A stretch of DNA of 64,000 nt from Sphaeroforma sirkka (taxonomy: Eukaryota > Opisthokonta > Ichthyosporea > Ichthyophonida): contig LUCW03002223.1 of NCBI GenBank assembly GCA_001586965.3, forward strand, positions 85,001-149,000, read 5' to 3'. Both the position numbers and the translations under genes were made by a program. Under the pieces are notes generated by a model. It was not told the origin of the DNA, did not search any database, and saw only the letters and a list, made by a program, of their open reading frames with translations. The stretch's first letter is position 1, and each line of letters begins with the position of its first letter. Positions 40,115 through 51,519 of the stretch are shown piece after piece.

Positions 40115-40323
40115 TATCCTACATCTACTAATGTCTCAAATAGGTCCAAGTAGATGAGTCATACCAAATACTCAGGCTATTAGAGCCATCAAAGTGAATT
40201 TAGAACATTTTGGAAATATTGGAAAAAGAGCTTGTATTAAATTATTTAAAATACAAATAAAAACCAATGTATTATCTCAATTGATCTTAATATTTTAGAC
40301 TGACCGGAGGCCGTGTTTCTACA
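40115..40323 (-). repeat. 5' LTR of the Ty3-like element
   Basis: Pairs with 13,620-13,829. About 96% identical, with all 8 substitutions being transitions. Confidence 0.85.
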
Positions 40324-40389
40324 GTTGAGCCTCCGGTGTTTGACCGTAGTTTTATGCTTGGTAAACAATCTTGGGTTTACTGTGAACAA
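40324..40389. repeat. 66-bp copia-leader-related sequence next to the Ty3-like 5' LTR
   Basis: GTTGAGCCTCCGG, then TTTGACCGTAGTTTTAT and ACAATCTTGG matches the copia leader units (for example 46,082-46,143). The match begins exactly at the LTR edge, so the Ty3-like element seems to have inserted into, or recombined with, a copia-related sequence. Confidence 0.7.
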
Positions 40390-40559
40390 TACTCCCCCTG
40401 AAGCTATAGTTGTAGTTTGACGGAATCCAAGCTTCCTAAAAAAATGCGGCCAAAAATTAGACTTGCTTGTGACATCCTGTAATAGGGAAGATTTCCTGTA
40501 AGAGGGAAATCTAGACTGAAAAATATTAATATTGTGGAGTATATAGCGAATCAATAGGT

Positions 40560-40626
40560 GTGTTGGCCTGGTGGTAAAGTACTTCGCTAAAAAATGTTTA
40601 GGTCGCTGGTTCGTTTCCCAGTGGCT
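40560..40626 (+). other. Second tRNA-like sequence (A and B boxes)
   Basis: TGGCCTGGTGG (40,564-40,574) and GGTTCGTTTCC (40,608-40,618) have tRNA-like spacing and a short T-stem (CTGG/CCAG). The acceptor stem does not pair. It resembles the copy at 38,924 in its 5' part (TGG..T.GTGGTA.A.TAC), which suggests a SINE family. Confidence 0.45.
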
Positions 40627-41083
40627 TCAAAACTTTTGCATTTGGTGCTAATCTGGTTGGCCCATGGCCCAGTTGAAAATTGTCTTGTGCGTTACGTTCG
40701 AATATTGGATCAAAATGTGTACGGTCAGAAGTCTCAAAATTGGGGGAGAGGTTCAGCCCACTGCACGCAGGCCAGAATGTCAGACAAAAACAAACAGGAC
40801 AAAGATCAGCCCAGTAACTCATAGTACAACAACAGGTGCAGGGCACAAATATTTTTGTTTCAAAAAACAATATATATATACAAGAACGTTAACGTTTGCA
40901 CACTTTGGCCTGAAAAAGTCCTACATTTGAGCTCTTTGATTTTTCGTATTGCTCGTTGCTCTTCAGCTTTCATCATAGGGAGCTCTTTGCACAGAGCTTC
41001 TAACTTTGAGAGTTCATTATCAAAATTATTTATTTTAAAAGAAATTTGTGCTTTCCAGCCCCTCTTTATCGGGTTCTCAGTCT
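40627..41083. other. Stretch without a supported gene, 3' of the copia coding region
   Basis: Probably 3' untranslated or LTR-side sequence of the copia element or a SINE body. No matching LTR pair could be found. Confidence 0.35.
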
Positions 41084-42328
41084 CTATGCTCTGTGCGAGT
41101 ATGCATTCTCTCCAGCTACAGGCTTAACCATGGTTTTCTTGTGTTTAACGAACAATTTCCCCACGAGTGCTTTTGTCAAAGCATCAGCAGTCATCTCGTC
41201 TGTGGGCGTGTATCGTAGGACCACCGAATTGTCTTGAAATTTATTCCGGATAAATAAGTGCCTTAGGTTGATGTGTTTGGTCCTGCGGTTCACCCTATCA
41301 TCTTCTGCAATTTTTATCGCTGATTTGTTGTCTTGATTGATGACAATGGGTCCAATGTCGATACCAAGTTCCAACAGTAAATTTCGCACCCAGCAGATTT
41401 CCTCTGTGACATCATTCAAAGCAATAATTTCTGATTCGCAAGTGGACTGTGCTGTCAATTTCTGTTTTCTTGATCCCCAAATCACAGGTGCATTGCACAT
41501 AAAAATGACGTAGCCATTTGTTGATTTACGGTCTGTTGCGTCAGAGGCACAGCTTGCGTCAGCGAAAGCTACCGGCTGTAGGGGTATCTCAGGGTCAAAC
41601 CTTAGTCCATATCCAGAGGTGCCTTTCAGATATCGAAGTACTCGCTTGGCAGTGTTCCAGTGACGTAGCAGTGGTTTATCAAGGTGTATGAATAATTGGT
41701 TCACGGCGAATGTTATATCTGGTCGCGTACCATCAGCTAAGTATCGAATGGCGCCGATGAGTTCTCTATAGGGCATATTTCCGGCGGGCCTGTCAGAATG
41801 ACATGGTGTCAAATCCGTATTGTGCAAGGGTACTGGTGACGGCTGGGCATTTTCCAAATTATATTTTTGGAGTAATATGCTGACGTATATCTGTTGGTGT
41901 ATGGTGACTACTCCCGAGGGCAGAAATCCCATTTTCATTTTTAAAAACCATTCTGCTGTTGGCATTGACTCTGTTGACCATTTTTTGAATGAAGTTGCCT
42001 CCAAAATATCCAGAGTTCGCTTGTCAGAGGCCGTCGCGTCCACATATACAATGACCAGGCCCAAATTGCCATGGAGGTTTATTCGAAGAAAAAAAAATGA
42101 TGGGTCTGATCGCGTTGGTTGATATCCCTGTTGACCTAGAACCTCCCACACCTCCCCAAAGTATAAGTAGCCAGATTGATTTAGGCCATATAGTGGTAAA
42201 TTTACTCTGCACCATATGGCTGTGTTCCCTTGGCTGCACTCATGATATAGTTCCTGCTCCTCTTCGCTGAATAAATCAAGGGCCAGGTGTAGTCCTTGCG
42301 GCATCGTCATATATACATAACGGTCCAT
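41084..42328 (-). CDS. Copia RT (3' part) and RNase H (fossil)
   Basis: The frame includes VYMTMPQGLHLALD, the palm-like LGLVIVYVDATASD, PYRELIGAIRYLADGTRPDI, and the RNase H end with WGSRKQKLTAQSTCESE, then TKHINLRHLFIRNKF and DALTKALVGKLF. These are strong Ty1/copia signatures. It lacks the N-terminal RT part in the same frame. Confidence 0.85.
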   Translation of the reverse strand: MDRYVYMTMPQGLHLALDLFSEEEQELYHECSQGNTAIWCRVNLPLYGLNQSGYLYFGEVWEVLGQQGYQPTRSDPSFFFLRINLHGNLGLVIVYVDATASDKRTLDILEATSFKKWSTESMPTAEWFLKMKMGFLPSGVVTIHQQIYVSILLQKYNLENAQPSPVPLHNTDLTPCHSDRPAGNMPYRELIGAIRYLADGTRPDITFAVNQLFIHLDKPLLRHWNTAKRVLRYLKGTSGYGLRFDPEIPLQPVAFADASCASDATDRKSTNGYVIFMCNAPVIWGSRKQKLTAQSTCESEIIALNDVTEEICWVRNLLLELGIDIGPIVINQDNKSAIKIAEDDRVNRRTKHINLRHLFIRNKFQDNSVVLRYTPTDEMTADALTKALVGKLFVKHKKTMVKPVAGENAYSHRA

Positions 42329-43201
42329 TTTTCCGTTTAGGTATGCGTTCGGCGAGTCGAATTGTCTGACATATCATTTTTTACTGGCTATTAGTGCCAA
42401 ACAAATTTGGACGGTCTCTTTGCTCACTACTTTGGCGTCACTCCGTTCGAAATCTACTCCTTCGACAGTATTGTATCCAACTACGGTCAGTCGTCCTTTA
42501 AAATGCTCGATTTTTCCAGCAGAGTCCATTTTGGGAGTAAAGACCCATTTGGAATTCAAAATCGCGCTTTTGCAGTTTTAGAGTCTACAAGAGTAAAGGT
42601 CCCTCGTTCCACTAGGTCTCGGACTTCTTTGGTCGCTGCGTCCATCCCCTCCTTTTTATTGGAAAAATTGTCAATCTCCCGGAAGGTCTTGGGAATTGGG
42701 ATCTGCGCCGGCCTCGCCGGCGTTGGTTGTTGCTGATGTTGAGTAGCTGAAAAGGCAGTTGTCGAGTTTCCTCTTCGTCAAGAGCGACAACTGTTATTGC
42801 TCTTGTTGTTCATCCAAGCTAGATTATCTGAAATTTGCAAATTTGTGACCTCTCTTGAAGGTCGGCGACCAGCCTTTTCCGCTTTGAGACCTGAGCGGAT
42901 ATGGTGTCCGTTTGATCTCTGGAAACAGTAGAACAATTTGATTTTGATAAAACGTCAGAGTACTGTTTACTACAGGCGGCTTGAGTATTTTCGTCTGTTT
43001 CCATAGGCTGTGAATATACGGTCGATATGTCGTCGTTCGTCGGCTCAGCTTTTCTTCCTGTAGTCTGCTCCGTACATTGTCCATCCTTCCATATGTAAAA
43101 TTTATCCTCATAAAAACGTATATCTCTGGTTCGTGATACTCTGTTGGTTTCTGGACTAAAAACTCGGAAAGTATCAGAGGTGGTTTGCTGGGGGTCAGCC
43201 A

Positions 43202-43559
43202 TCACAATTCCACGGCAAGCGCGCTTATCCCATTTGTTGCTTTTAGACGTCTTCCGCCATTAACATTTGCTGCCGAAGGTTCGAAAATGGTTATAATTTG
43301 GTTTTCGGCCAGTGAATCTTTCGATTGGCGTTGTCGGGTTCCTCTTACTCCTGACGTTGTTATGAGCTTCTGTGACATGTTGGTATGCCTCACTCCAAAA
43401 TTCGTCACCTAAACCGGAGTTGTGCAGAGTCGCCCTAGTTCTTCCTAATTTGATACGGTGACTCCGCTCAATTTTTCCGTTGTGTTGTGGCGAGTCTTTC
43501 GGTGTTGATCGAACGTCGTAGCCAAGTCTTCGTAAGTTAGTCTCTACTTCCTTATCCAC
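43202..43559 (-). pseudogene. Copia integrase fragment (fossil)
   Basis: TPKDSPQHNGKIERSHR carries the catalytic-core region with the conserved Asn-Gly and Glu of copia integrases; EAHNNVRSKRNPTTPIERF follows. Only part of the domain is in this frame. Confidence 0.75.
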
Positions 43560-43717
43560 AAATTCCTAGCCTCGGTCGAATTGTAATACGTTCGCTTTCC
43601 TTCCACTCAGTACTGTTAAATCGTCTAGTGCTCCGAGTAAGTCGTCATATACTACTGGCGCCTTCTTGGTGGATAGTGGTTCAATTTTCTCGAAATTGGA
43701 GCAGTCGTCAATGAGAT

Positions 43718-44668
43718 TTAGGCCATAGTTGTTTCCTCCAATGCTCCGTTTAAATTCCCCAATAAGGTCAATATAGAGTAATAGTCGATAGGTGGTAGGT
43801 CCTTGGGTAAATGATCCGGGTGCGCTAGTCGTTCATGCCAACTAGCAGCGTAGGCAAATTCTTTTGAAAAAAAATCCAGGGGTACGACGTAAACGCCTAG
43901 CTTCTGCTCACAACTATATACTAGGTGTTGTGGTGATAGTAAGAGGCAGACTGTATCATCCATGTAGATCTTGTATCCTGCCTTGGTGAATTGGGGGACG
44001 CTGATTAGGCTGGTCTTTGGAGTTGGTCCATAAATAGCCCTTCCAGCGTCACTCAATTGCCCTGAGTGAATTGCGATTCCAATAGTCCTGTCAGCTAGGT
44101 GTACGTTTGTGAAGTGGCATTTTGCGTTTAATATCAACTCCAAATCGTTAATAATGTAGACTGAGGCTCCACTGTCCAGAGTCCCACTAGGTCCAGTCGT
44201 TGTTATTTTGTCAGTCGTAGATGCTCTTTGGCCGAAAATTATCTCAGAGTCTATGGCTTTGATTGGTGAAGAGATAACGTCCTCATTAAATTTATCACTA
44301 AAAGCTTCATCTTCTTTGGAGTCGCTGTCAGACATTAGGTCGGGTAGGTTACCGTAGTCGTCCTCACTAGAGCTGTCGAGTAAAAGTCCTGGCGGTCCGT
44401 CGTCTTCGTCCGAACTACAAGTTGGATTATTTAGATTAAAATCTGATAGTTCTCTCTCGTCCGGCTCGGTGTTTAGCTTCATCCCAGATCCAGGGCAATT
44501 TTCGGGGGTTGCCATGATGGCTTCTGGCATGTCATCATCCGACAATTCGACGTCAGATTCGACATAGTCGGCAACTGCTGAGAATGCTCTAACGCCTTCA
44601 TCGTCACTACTTGAATTTTGCTCATCATTCTTGTCCAAATTAAACGTTACTTTAGAAGGTTTACGCAT
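43718..44668 (-). pseudogene. Copia protease region and start of integrase (fossil)
   Basis: A long acidic region (many Asp, Glu and Ser) precedes the protease motif TLDSGASVYIIND. WHERLAHPDHLP follows, the first part of the integrase zinc-binding domain. Confidence 0.75.
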
Positions 44669-44716
44669 TTCCTCCCTTGAGTAGTATCCTCGTACGTTAG
44701 ATGCTTTTCTGTAAAA

Positions 44717-45553
44717 TTAATTACGTTTATCTTGATGATAGTTGGGTTTCTTCGACGGATAATCGGCACGTCGTGAGTAGGGTGCAGATCTTGGTATTGA
44801 ATAGTCCTTGCGGTAAGACTTGAACTCATCAGCTCTATTACGGTGAATTATTTCCACGATTGTTGGAGTATCGGTTTTCATAAGATTTGCGATGTGCCCT
44901 GCGGTCAGAGTAGACGTGCGGTCTGGGTCTGTGATGCTTGGATCGGTAATCACGAGCAAGGTGACCTTGTTTGCTACAATTGAAGCACTTTCGGTCTGTT
45001 CTGGCAGAAAGTGCTCTCTCTCCTCCTCGAGTCTCTGTATTGGAGATCGATGTTTGAATTTCCTCCATATCGAATTTTCGGAGATATTCGCAGAGCTCCT
45101 CGTAACTCATGATGTTAGTATCAACTGTGTTGAGATGAGTTCCTGCTGCTTTAAAACGTTCATTAAACGTTCATTGAGACCTTCCTTCAAGACGGTGTTC
45201 AAGCCAATCTCAGACGGTGGAGCCTCGCATTTCTCAATTCCATTTTCTTCAAATACTAATATCACCAAAAAGGCCTTCAAAGTTTTGTTACTCTTATGCG
45301 TTTTTGCCCAGAGCTCCTTTCTTAAACGGTCACTTCCTCCCTGGGTGTTAATCTTAAATTTGGTTTCCAATGCCTTGAAAAACGCGTAGTGTTCCTTCAT
45401 GATATGGAGTAACTCCTGTTGAAGTCGTCGAGAGATCGTAACTCCACGATCCTCTTGAGTAAACATTTCACGTTGAGTCTCATAGTAGTCGTCGGGTGGT
45501 GTAGCGGCTTCGATCAGTTGTAGGCGGCCCTGTTTCATCAGGATCATATCCAA
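44717..45553 (-). CDS. Copia gag with CCHC zinc knuckle (fossil)
   Basis: Frames cover the gag capsid-like region (MDMILMKQGRLQLIEA, then a helical segment) and a knuckle (KCFNCSKQGHLARDY). The same gag segment is repeated at 46,241-46,937 and 47,626-48,316, where the 3' end is replaced by the next unit's leader. Confidence 0.75.
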
Positions 45554-48500
45554 TTGAGCTTTCCATTGGTCTCATTGGACCGGCTTATCCAAAGTCAGGA
45601 ATTTAACCTTGGTTTCAAATCGAAGCTTGTCATTTTCAAAGTAGAGGTAAAACGGACCTGATAAGTTATTGTTTTCAAATATTAAAGTATCTTTTAAAAA
45701 AGTGTTTTAAGCTTTAAGTGAATAGTTGCAATTTATTTGATTCGAGTCCCTGCTTTTATATGTATTGGACTCGTAATCCTTGAGCCATAAAAAAAACACC
45801 TCTTAAGGTGAAAAAGGTTCTCACTTAATCTATGATCCACTCCAAAGGCAGTGTCGCCACGTCTTCAACTGATCGTGGCTTCCATTGTAATCTTTGGCCT
45901 TATACGTTTAGATTGTACTCCTCCGATATTTAGGGATGCCCTTATGCCAATCAGAGATTTTCTATAATGATGTTTCCGTACTCCCGGCACTTCGGCTCCG
46001 AGATTAATTTCCATCTGTAATATTTCTGTGTCCCTCTCTGAGTTTTAGATTCTCTCCTTGGTTAATGCTGGGATAAACATTGTTGAGCCTCCGGTATTTG
46101 ACCGTAGTTTTATACTTGGAAAACAATCTTGGTTTACTGTGATCAATAAAGGCATTTTCCGTTTTGGCATGAAAAAAAAAATTGGTATTTTGACATTTGG
46201 CATAAAAAAAATGGTAAATATTATGGCACTAAAAAAACCAATTGTTGGAGTATCGGTTTTCATAAGATTTGCGATGTGCCCTGCGGTCAGAGTAGACGTG
46301 CGGTCTGGGTCTGTGATGCTTGGATCGGTAATCACGAGCAAGGTGACCTTGTTTGCTACAATTGAAGCACTTTCGGTCTGTTCTGGCAGAAAGTGCTCTC
46401 TCTCCTCCTCGAGTCTCTGTATTGGAGATCGATGTTTGAATTTCCTCCATATCGAATTTTCGGAGATATTCGCAGAGCTCCTCGTAACTCATGATGTTAG
46501 TATCAACTGTGTTGAGATGAGTTCCTGCTGCTTTAAAACGTTCATTAAACGTTCATTGAGACCTTCCTTCAAGACGGTGTTCAAGCCAATCTCAGACGGT
46601 GGAGCCTCGCATTTCTCAATTCCATTTTCTTCAAATACTAATATCACCAAAAAGGCCTTCAAAGTTTTGTTACTCTTATGCGTTTTTGCCCAGAGCTCCT
46701 TTCTTAAACGGCCACTTCCTCCCTGGGTGTTAATCTTAAATTTGGTTTCCAATGCCTTGAAAAAAACGCGTAGTGTTCCTTCATGATATGGAGTAACTCC
46801 TGTTGAAGTCGTCGAGAGATCGTAACTCCACGATCCTCTTGAGTAAACATTTCACGTTGAGTCTCATAGTAGTCGTCGGGTGGTGTAGCGGCTTCGATCA
46901 GTTGTAGGCGACCCTGTTTCATCAGGATCATATCCAATTGAGCTTTCCATTGGTCTCATTGGACCGGCTTATCCAAAGTCAGGAATTTAACCTTGGTTTC
47001 AAATCGAAGCTTGTCATTTTCAAAGTAGAGGTAAAACGGACCTGATAAGTTATTGTTTTCAAATATTAAAGTATCTTTAAAAAAAAGTGTTTTAAGCTTT
47101 AAGTGAATAGTTGCAATTTATTTGATTCGAGTCCCTGCTTTTTTATATGTATTGGACTCGTAATCCTTGAGCCATAAAAAAAAAACACCTCTTAAGGTGA
47201 AAAAGGTTCTCACTTAATCTATGATCCACTCCAAAGGCAGTGTCGCCACGTCTTCAACTGATCGTGGCTTCCATTGTAATCTTTGGCCTTATACGTTTAG
47301 ATTGTACTCCTCCGATATTTAGGGATGCCCTTATGCCAATCAGAGATTTTCTATAATGATGTTTCCGTACTCCCGGCACTTCGGCTCCGAGATTAATTTC
47401 CATCTGTAATATTTCTGTGTCCCTCTCTGAGTTTAGATTCTCTCCTTGGTTAATGCTGGGATAAACATTGTTGAGCCTCCGGTATTTGACCGTAGTTTTA
47501 TACTTGGAAAACAATCTTGGTTTACTGTGATCAATAAAGGCATTTTCCGTTTTGGCATGAAAAAAAATTGGTATTTTGACATTTGGCATAAAAAAATGGT
47601 AAATATTATGGCACTAAAAAAACCAATTGTTGGAGTATCGGTTTTCATAAGATTTGCGATGTGTCCTGCGGTCAGAGTAGACGTGCGGTCTGGGTCTGTG
47701 ATGCTTGGATCGGTAATCACGAGCAAGGTGACCTTGTTTGCTACAATTGAAGCACTTTCGGTCTGTTCTGGCAGAAAGTGCTCTCCTCCTCGAGTCTCTG
47801 TATTGGAGATCGATGTTTGAATTTCCTCCATATCGAATTTTCGGAGATATTCGCAGAGCTCCTCGTAACTCATGATGTTAGTATCAACTGTGTTGAGATG
47901 AGTTCCTGCTGCTTTAAAACGTTCATTAAACGTTCATTGAGACCTTCCTTCAAGACGGTGTTCAAGCCAATCTCAGACGGTGGAGCCTCGCATTTCTCAA
48001 TTCCATTTTCTTCAAATACTAATATCACCAAAAAGGCCTTCAAAGTTTTGTTACTCTTATGCGTTTTTGCCCAGAGCTCCTTTCTTAAACGGCCACTTCC
48101 TCCCTGGGTGTTAATCTTAAATTTGGTTTCCAATGCCTTGAAAAACGCGTAGTGTTCCTTCATGATATGGAGTAACTCCTGTTGAAGTCGTCGAGAGATC
48201 GTAACTCCACGATCCTCTTGAGTAAACATTTCACGTTGAGTCTCATAGTAGTCGTCGGGTGGTGTAGCGGCTTCGATCAGTTGTAGGCGACCCTGTTTCA
48301 TCAGGATCATATCCAATTGAGCTTTCCATTGGTCTCATTGGACCGGCTTATCCAAAGTCAGGAATTTAACCTTGGTTTCAAATCGAAGCTTGTCATTTTC
48401 AAAGTAGAGGTAAAACGGACCTGATAAGTTATTGTTTTCAAATATTAAAGTATCTTTTAAAAAAGTGTTTTAAGCTTTAAGTGAATAGTTGCAATTTATT

Positions 48501-48999
48501 TGATTCGAGTCCCTGCTTTTATATGTATTGGACTCGTAATCCTTGAGCCATTAAAAAACACCTCTTAAGGTGAAAAAGGTTCTCACTTAATCTATGATCC
48601 ACTCCAAAGGCAGTGTCGCCACGTCTTCAACTGATCGTGGCTTCCATTGTAATCTTTGGCCTTATACGTTTAGATTGTACTCCTCCGATATTTAGGGATG
48701 CCCTTATGCCAATCAGAGATTTTCTATAATGATGTTTCCGTACTCCCGGCACTTCGGCTCCGAGATTAATTTCCATCTGTAATATTTCTGTGTCCCTCTC
48801 TGAGTTTAGATTCTCTCCTTGGTTAATGCTGGGATAAACATTGTTGAGCCTCCGGTATTTGACCGTAGTTTTATACTTGGAAAACAATCTTGGTTTACTG
48901 TGATCAATAAAGGCATTTTCCGTTTTGGCATGAAAAAAAAATTGGTATTTTGACATTTGGCATAAAAAAATGGTAAATATTATGGCACTAAAAAAACCA
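44859..48999. repeat. Three tandem copies of a ~1.38-kb copia leader-gag unit
   Basis: Units 44,859-46,240, 46,241-47,625 and 47,626-48,999. Each starts ATTGTTGGAGTATCGG and ends in GCACTAAAAAAACCA after an A-rich GGCATGAAAAAAA/GGCATAAAAAAA stretch. Differences are a few substitutions and length changes in A runs. Confidence 0.95.
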
Positions 49000-51345
49000 G
49001 ATATCACCTCCCCCGCCGACTTCCGCCCCATCACGCTTACGCAAATAGTCAGACGCATCTTTGAAAAGTGCTTTCTTAATCTGATTACGAGCCACCCCGG
49101 CTCTGCTACCCATGCTACACAAGCTGGTTTCAAATCACAGTACTCCTGTCATACCCAAGCACTTGCCGCCATGGAATCTGAGACACATTCAGAAGAGGAG
49201 TGGAACGACGTCTGTCTGGACATAAACCAAGGCATACGACAAGGTCGCTCTCCCACGCTTATGGGTACTTCTGCGCCACGCTGGAATGCCCGAAAACTGG
49301 ATCAAATGCCTCCGCGCGCTGTTTGGGAGGGTCCCTACCCGAGTGACATACCGCGGCACGCTCTCGTCTATATTCCATAGAACGAATGGCATCCTACAAG
49401 GCTCAATCGTCGCCCCCCAGCTCTTTATTATCTACATGGATTCCTTAGCTGTCACGCTAGCACAATTTCGTCCCAAGCTTCTCCGCTCTTATTTATTTGT
49501 TGACGACACACGGATCCAAGCCCCTCGATCGGTTTCGCTCCAGACCTTCTTAGATGACATTGATGCGTGGGGACGCAAATCTGGCCTCGAACAGGGTGTC
49601 ATTAACCCCGAGTACGATCTACCGACTTGCGACACGCGGCGCCAACACTCCGTATAAATGGTGAGCTTATCACGCCGACGCTTGCAGACGCACCTTGGAA
49701 CACACGTTACCTCCCCCCTGAAGATGGCGCCCACACATGCCGAACCGAAACACTCCAAATATCTGGGGTTCCCACTCTCTCACGGAGTACCAGGAATCAA
49801 CCTCGCCAGACATATGGAATCTCTGGTTGCAGCATTGTCACTGGGTATCGCCTCTTTCCGCGCTTATGGCTTTCATGGCTTCAGCTGGCGACACCCCCGC
49901 AATCGACTGGTGATGTTCAGAACATTCATCCTATCCACGGCTACATATGGGCTGAACATTATTGCCTGGGCTCCACCTATATGGAGGGATGCGTCGGACC
50001 CCCTGTTCGAGCGCTTTAACTCAGCACTCATCCAAGCAGCAGCCATCATCACGGGCACTAAATACTCTCGGTTTCCCAAAAATCAAACAAACTTACTTCA
50101 CTTTTGCGGTCTCCTCCCGGCGCGACCATTTGCGGACTACCTCGGAGGTTGCCTGGGAATACAACTCGACTCAATGGCCAGCACAAATCCACTTACCCCT
50201 CTGACGCAGCCCGCCTGGGCCAACGACAAACCATCACTGTGCTTCCCATACAGTATCTATGCTCACCTGAAAACTGTACACAAAAACACGGGCGGGCGTA
50301 CACCCGACCATGTAGCCCTCCGCCAACGCTGTGACGACATCAGAAAGAACTCAACAAAACGTTGGTCCAACAAGGAGATCGCGGCAATGGCCCGGCGCCA
50401 ATACTACTACCAACTGGTTATGGGTAAATCGCCAACCTCAAACCGAGACACAGCCAGACACGACAGCTTCAATCGCTGCTTCGAGTCTACACCAATCCGG
50501 CTCTGTGCTATGATTGTAACAAATACGTACATGTTCACATTGCTCGACTACCGCACCGACGGCTGTCTCTGCCCTGTCTCCCCCGGTAGCCACAAGTTCA
50601 CTACCAGCCACTTTACCTGCATCCAACAACTGATTCGACGCATCCTGGTAGGTCCAAAACTGCCGCCCATTGGCCCTGACCTCCTTCAGCAATTACAGGA
50701 GTGCAACGACTTCCACGGTATCTGGACCCTCTACGAACACCTTGGATCTTTTCTCCAGCATGCTGAAGAACCACCGTACCCTCACCCGTCCCTGACACAT
50801 CAACAGATGTTCCCCATACCCCGGCTAATCACGCTGTTGAAGTACTACTTCCAAATTTCGGTTCAAACGAAATCATCGCGCTTGTTGGTTCCGCCTATGA
50901 AACTTCCAATCCAGGCCAGCCAACACATACCAAATTCATCCGTGGTCTGGTGCGGCATTGGCTTAGCCCCATACTCGCTCCTCGACCGGATTATGACGAA
51001 TAACCTGGTCCTTCTCGGTATTTCATACTCTACACTAACCCATTCCGAGGCACTACACGACGCAGACCCGATCCGTACCACAGAGGTAGGTACTCTACTT
51101 AGTAGGTCAGCAAGCGAATATATGGAACATTCGATAGTAACAGTGTTTTGTCAACACCGGCCCGAATTGACTCAGCGCATATCTTCCATTGTCGACTCAC
51201 TTGGCCCAAGCTTCAAACGGGAATTTACTGACCACTTCTTCCCATCAATCTTTCCTGAACCACTACAGCGACTATGAGAGCCATACCATATGTTCATACA
51301 TTGTAACATACATACTTGTCATTTTTGAAATAAATAATATTATCC
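49000..51345 (+). mobile_element. 5'-truncated LINE (non-LTR retrotransposon)
   Basis: Begins abruptly after the third copia unit with RT sequence DITSPADFRPITLTQIVRR. The RT domain is spread over three frames: open to about 49,232, then another frame to about 49,650, then a third from 49,658 to 51,277. There are therefore two frameshifts. Signatures are NGILQGSIVAPQLFIIYMD and YLFVDDTRI (the usual FADD active site reads FVDD). The 3' tail ends near AAATAAATAATATT and matches the truncated copy at 11,428-11,517. No endonuclease remains. Confidence 0.85.
49658..51277 (+). CDS. LINE ORF2 C-terminal region (539-residue frame)
   Basis: Starts just after the RT palm. KYLGFPLSHGVPGINLARH followed by LVMFRTFILSTATYGLNII is the typical thumb region of LINE reverse transcriptases. 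About 400 further residues have scattered Cys/His but no clear CCHC knuckle or RNase H motif. The frame is fully open, which suggests recent origin despite the breaks in the RT part. Not a host gene. Confidence 0.75.
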   Translation: MVSLSRRRLQTHLGTHVTSPLKMAPTHAEPKHSKYLGFPLSHGVPGINLARHMESLVAALSLGIASFRAYGFHGFSWRHPRNRLVMFRTFILSTATYGLNIIAWAPPIWRDASDPLFERFNSALIQAAAIITGTKYSRFPKNQTNLLHFCGLLPARPFADYLGGCLGIQLDSMASTNPLTPLTQPAWANDKPSLCFPYSIYAHLKTVHKNTGGRTPDHVALRQRCDDIRKNSTKRWSNKEIAAMARRQYYYQLVMGKSPTSNRDTARHDSFNRCFESTPIRLCAMIVTNTYMFTLLDYRTDGCLCPVSPGSHKFTTSHFTCIQQLIRRILVGPKLPPIGPDLLQQLQECNDFHGIWTLYEHLGSFLQHAEEPPYPHPSLTHQQMFPIPRLITLLKYYFQISVQTKSSRLLVPPMKLPIQASQHIPNSSVVWCGIGLAPYSLLDRIMTNNLVLLGISYSTLTHSEALHDADPIRTTEVGTLLSRSASEYMEHSIVTVFCQHRPELTQRISSIVDSLGPSFKREFTDHFFPSIFPEPLQRL

Positions 51346-51519
51346 CTACATTAAATCGAGTTGATCCTCACTATACTTTTGTAAATTTCGAGCGAAATTT
51401 GGAATTTCACGGAATATAAAGAAACCAATTCACTGAGTGAATTGTAAAAAATAGAGATGAGATTTTGACTTGATACTTTGTTTTGAGGATCGTATGCAGA
51501 CGCTTATAACTTGAATTTC

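Larger units (their letters stand above)
35413..40323 (-). mobile_element. Ty3-like LTR retrotransposon, 5' half (LTR, gag, protease, RT, RNase H, Dam-like domain)
   Basis: The counterpart of 13,620-16,001. On the minus strand: 5' LTR, leader, a gag frame, a zinc-knuckle-like frame, then protease/RT/RNase H/Dam-like frame up to the insertion edge. The frames are long, and apart from the large insertion few breaks are apparent. The right-hand LTR edge abuts a copia-related sequence. Confidence 0.85.
41084..48999 (-). mobile_element. Ty1/copia retrotransposon, broken, with triplicated leader-gag unit
   Basis: On the minus strand, gag with zinc knuckle, protease, integrase, then RT/RNase H is the Ty1/copia order. 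The element is clearly broken, with several (about five or more) breaks across protease, integrase and RT, and the 5' leader-gag segment is present three times in tandem. The 3' LTR was not identified. The tandem units are over 98% identical, so the triplication is much younger than the decay of the pol region. Confidence 0.85.
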
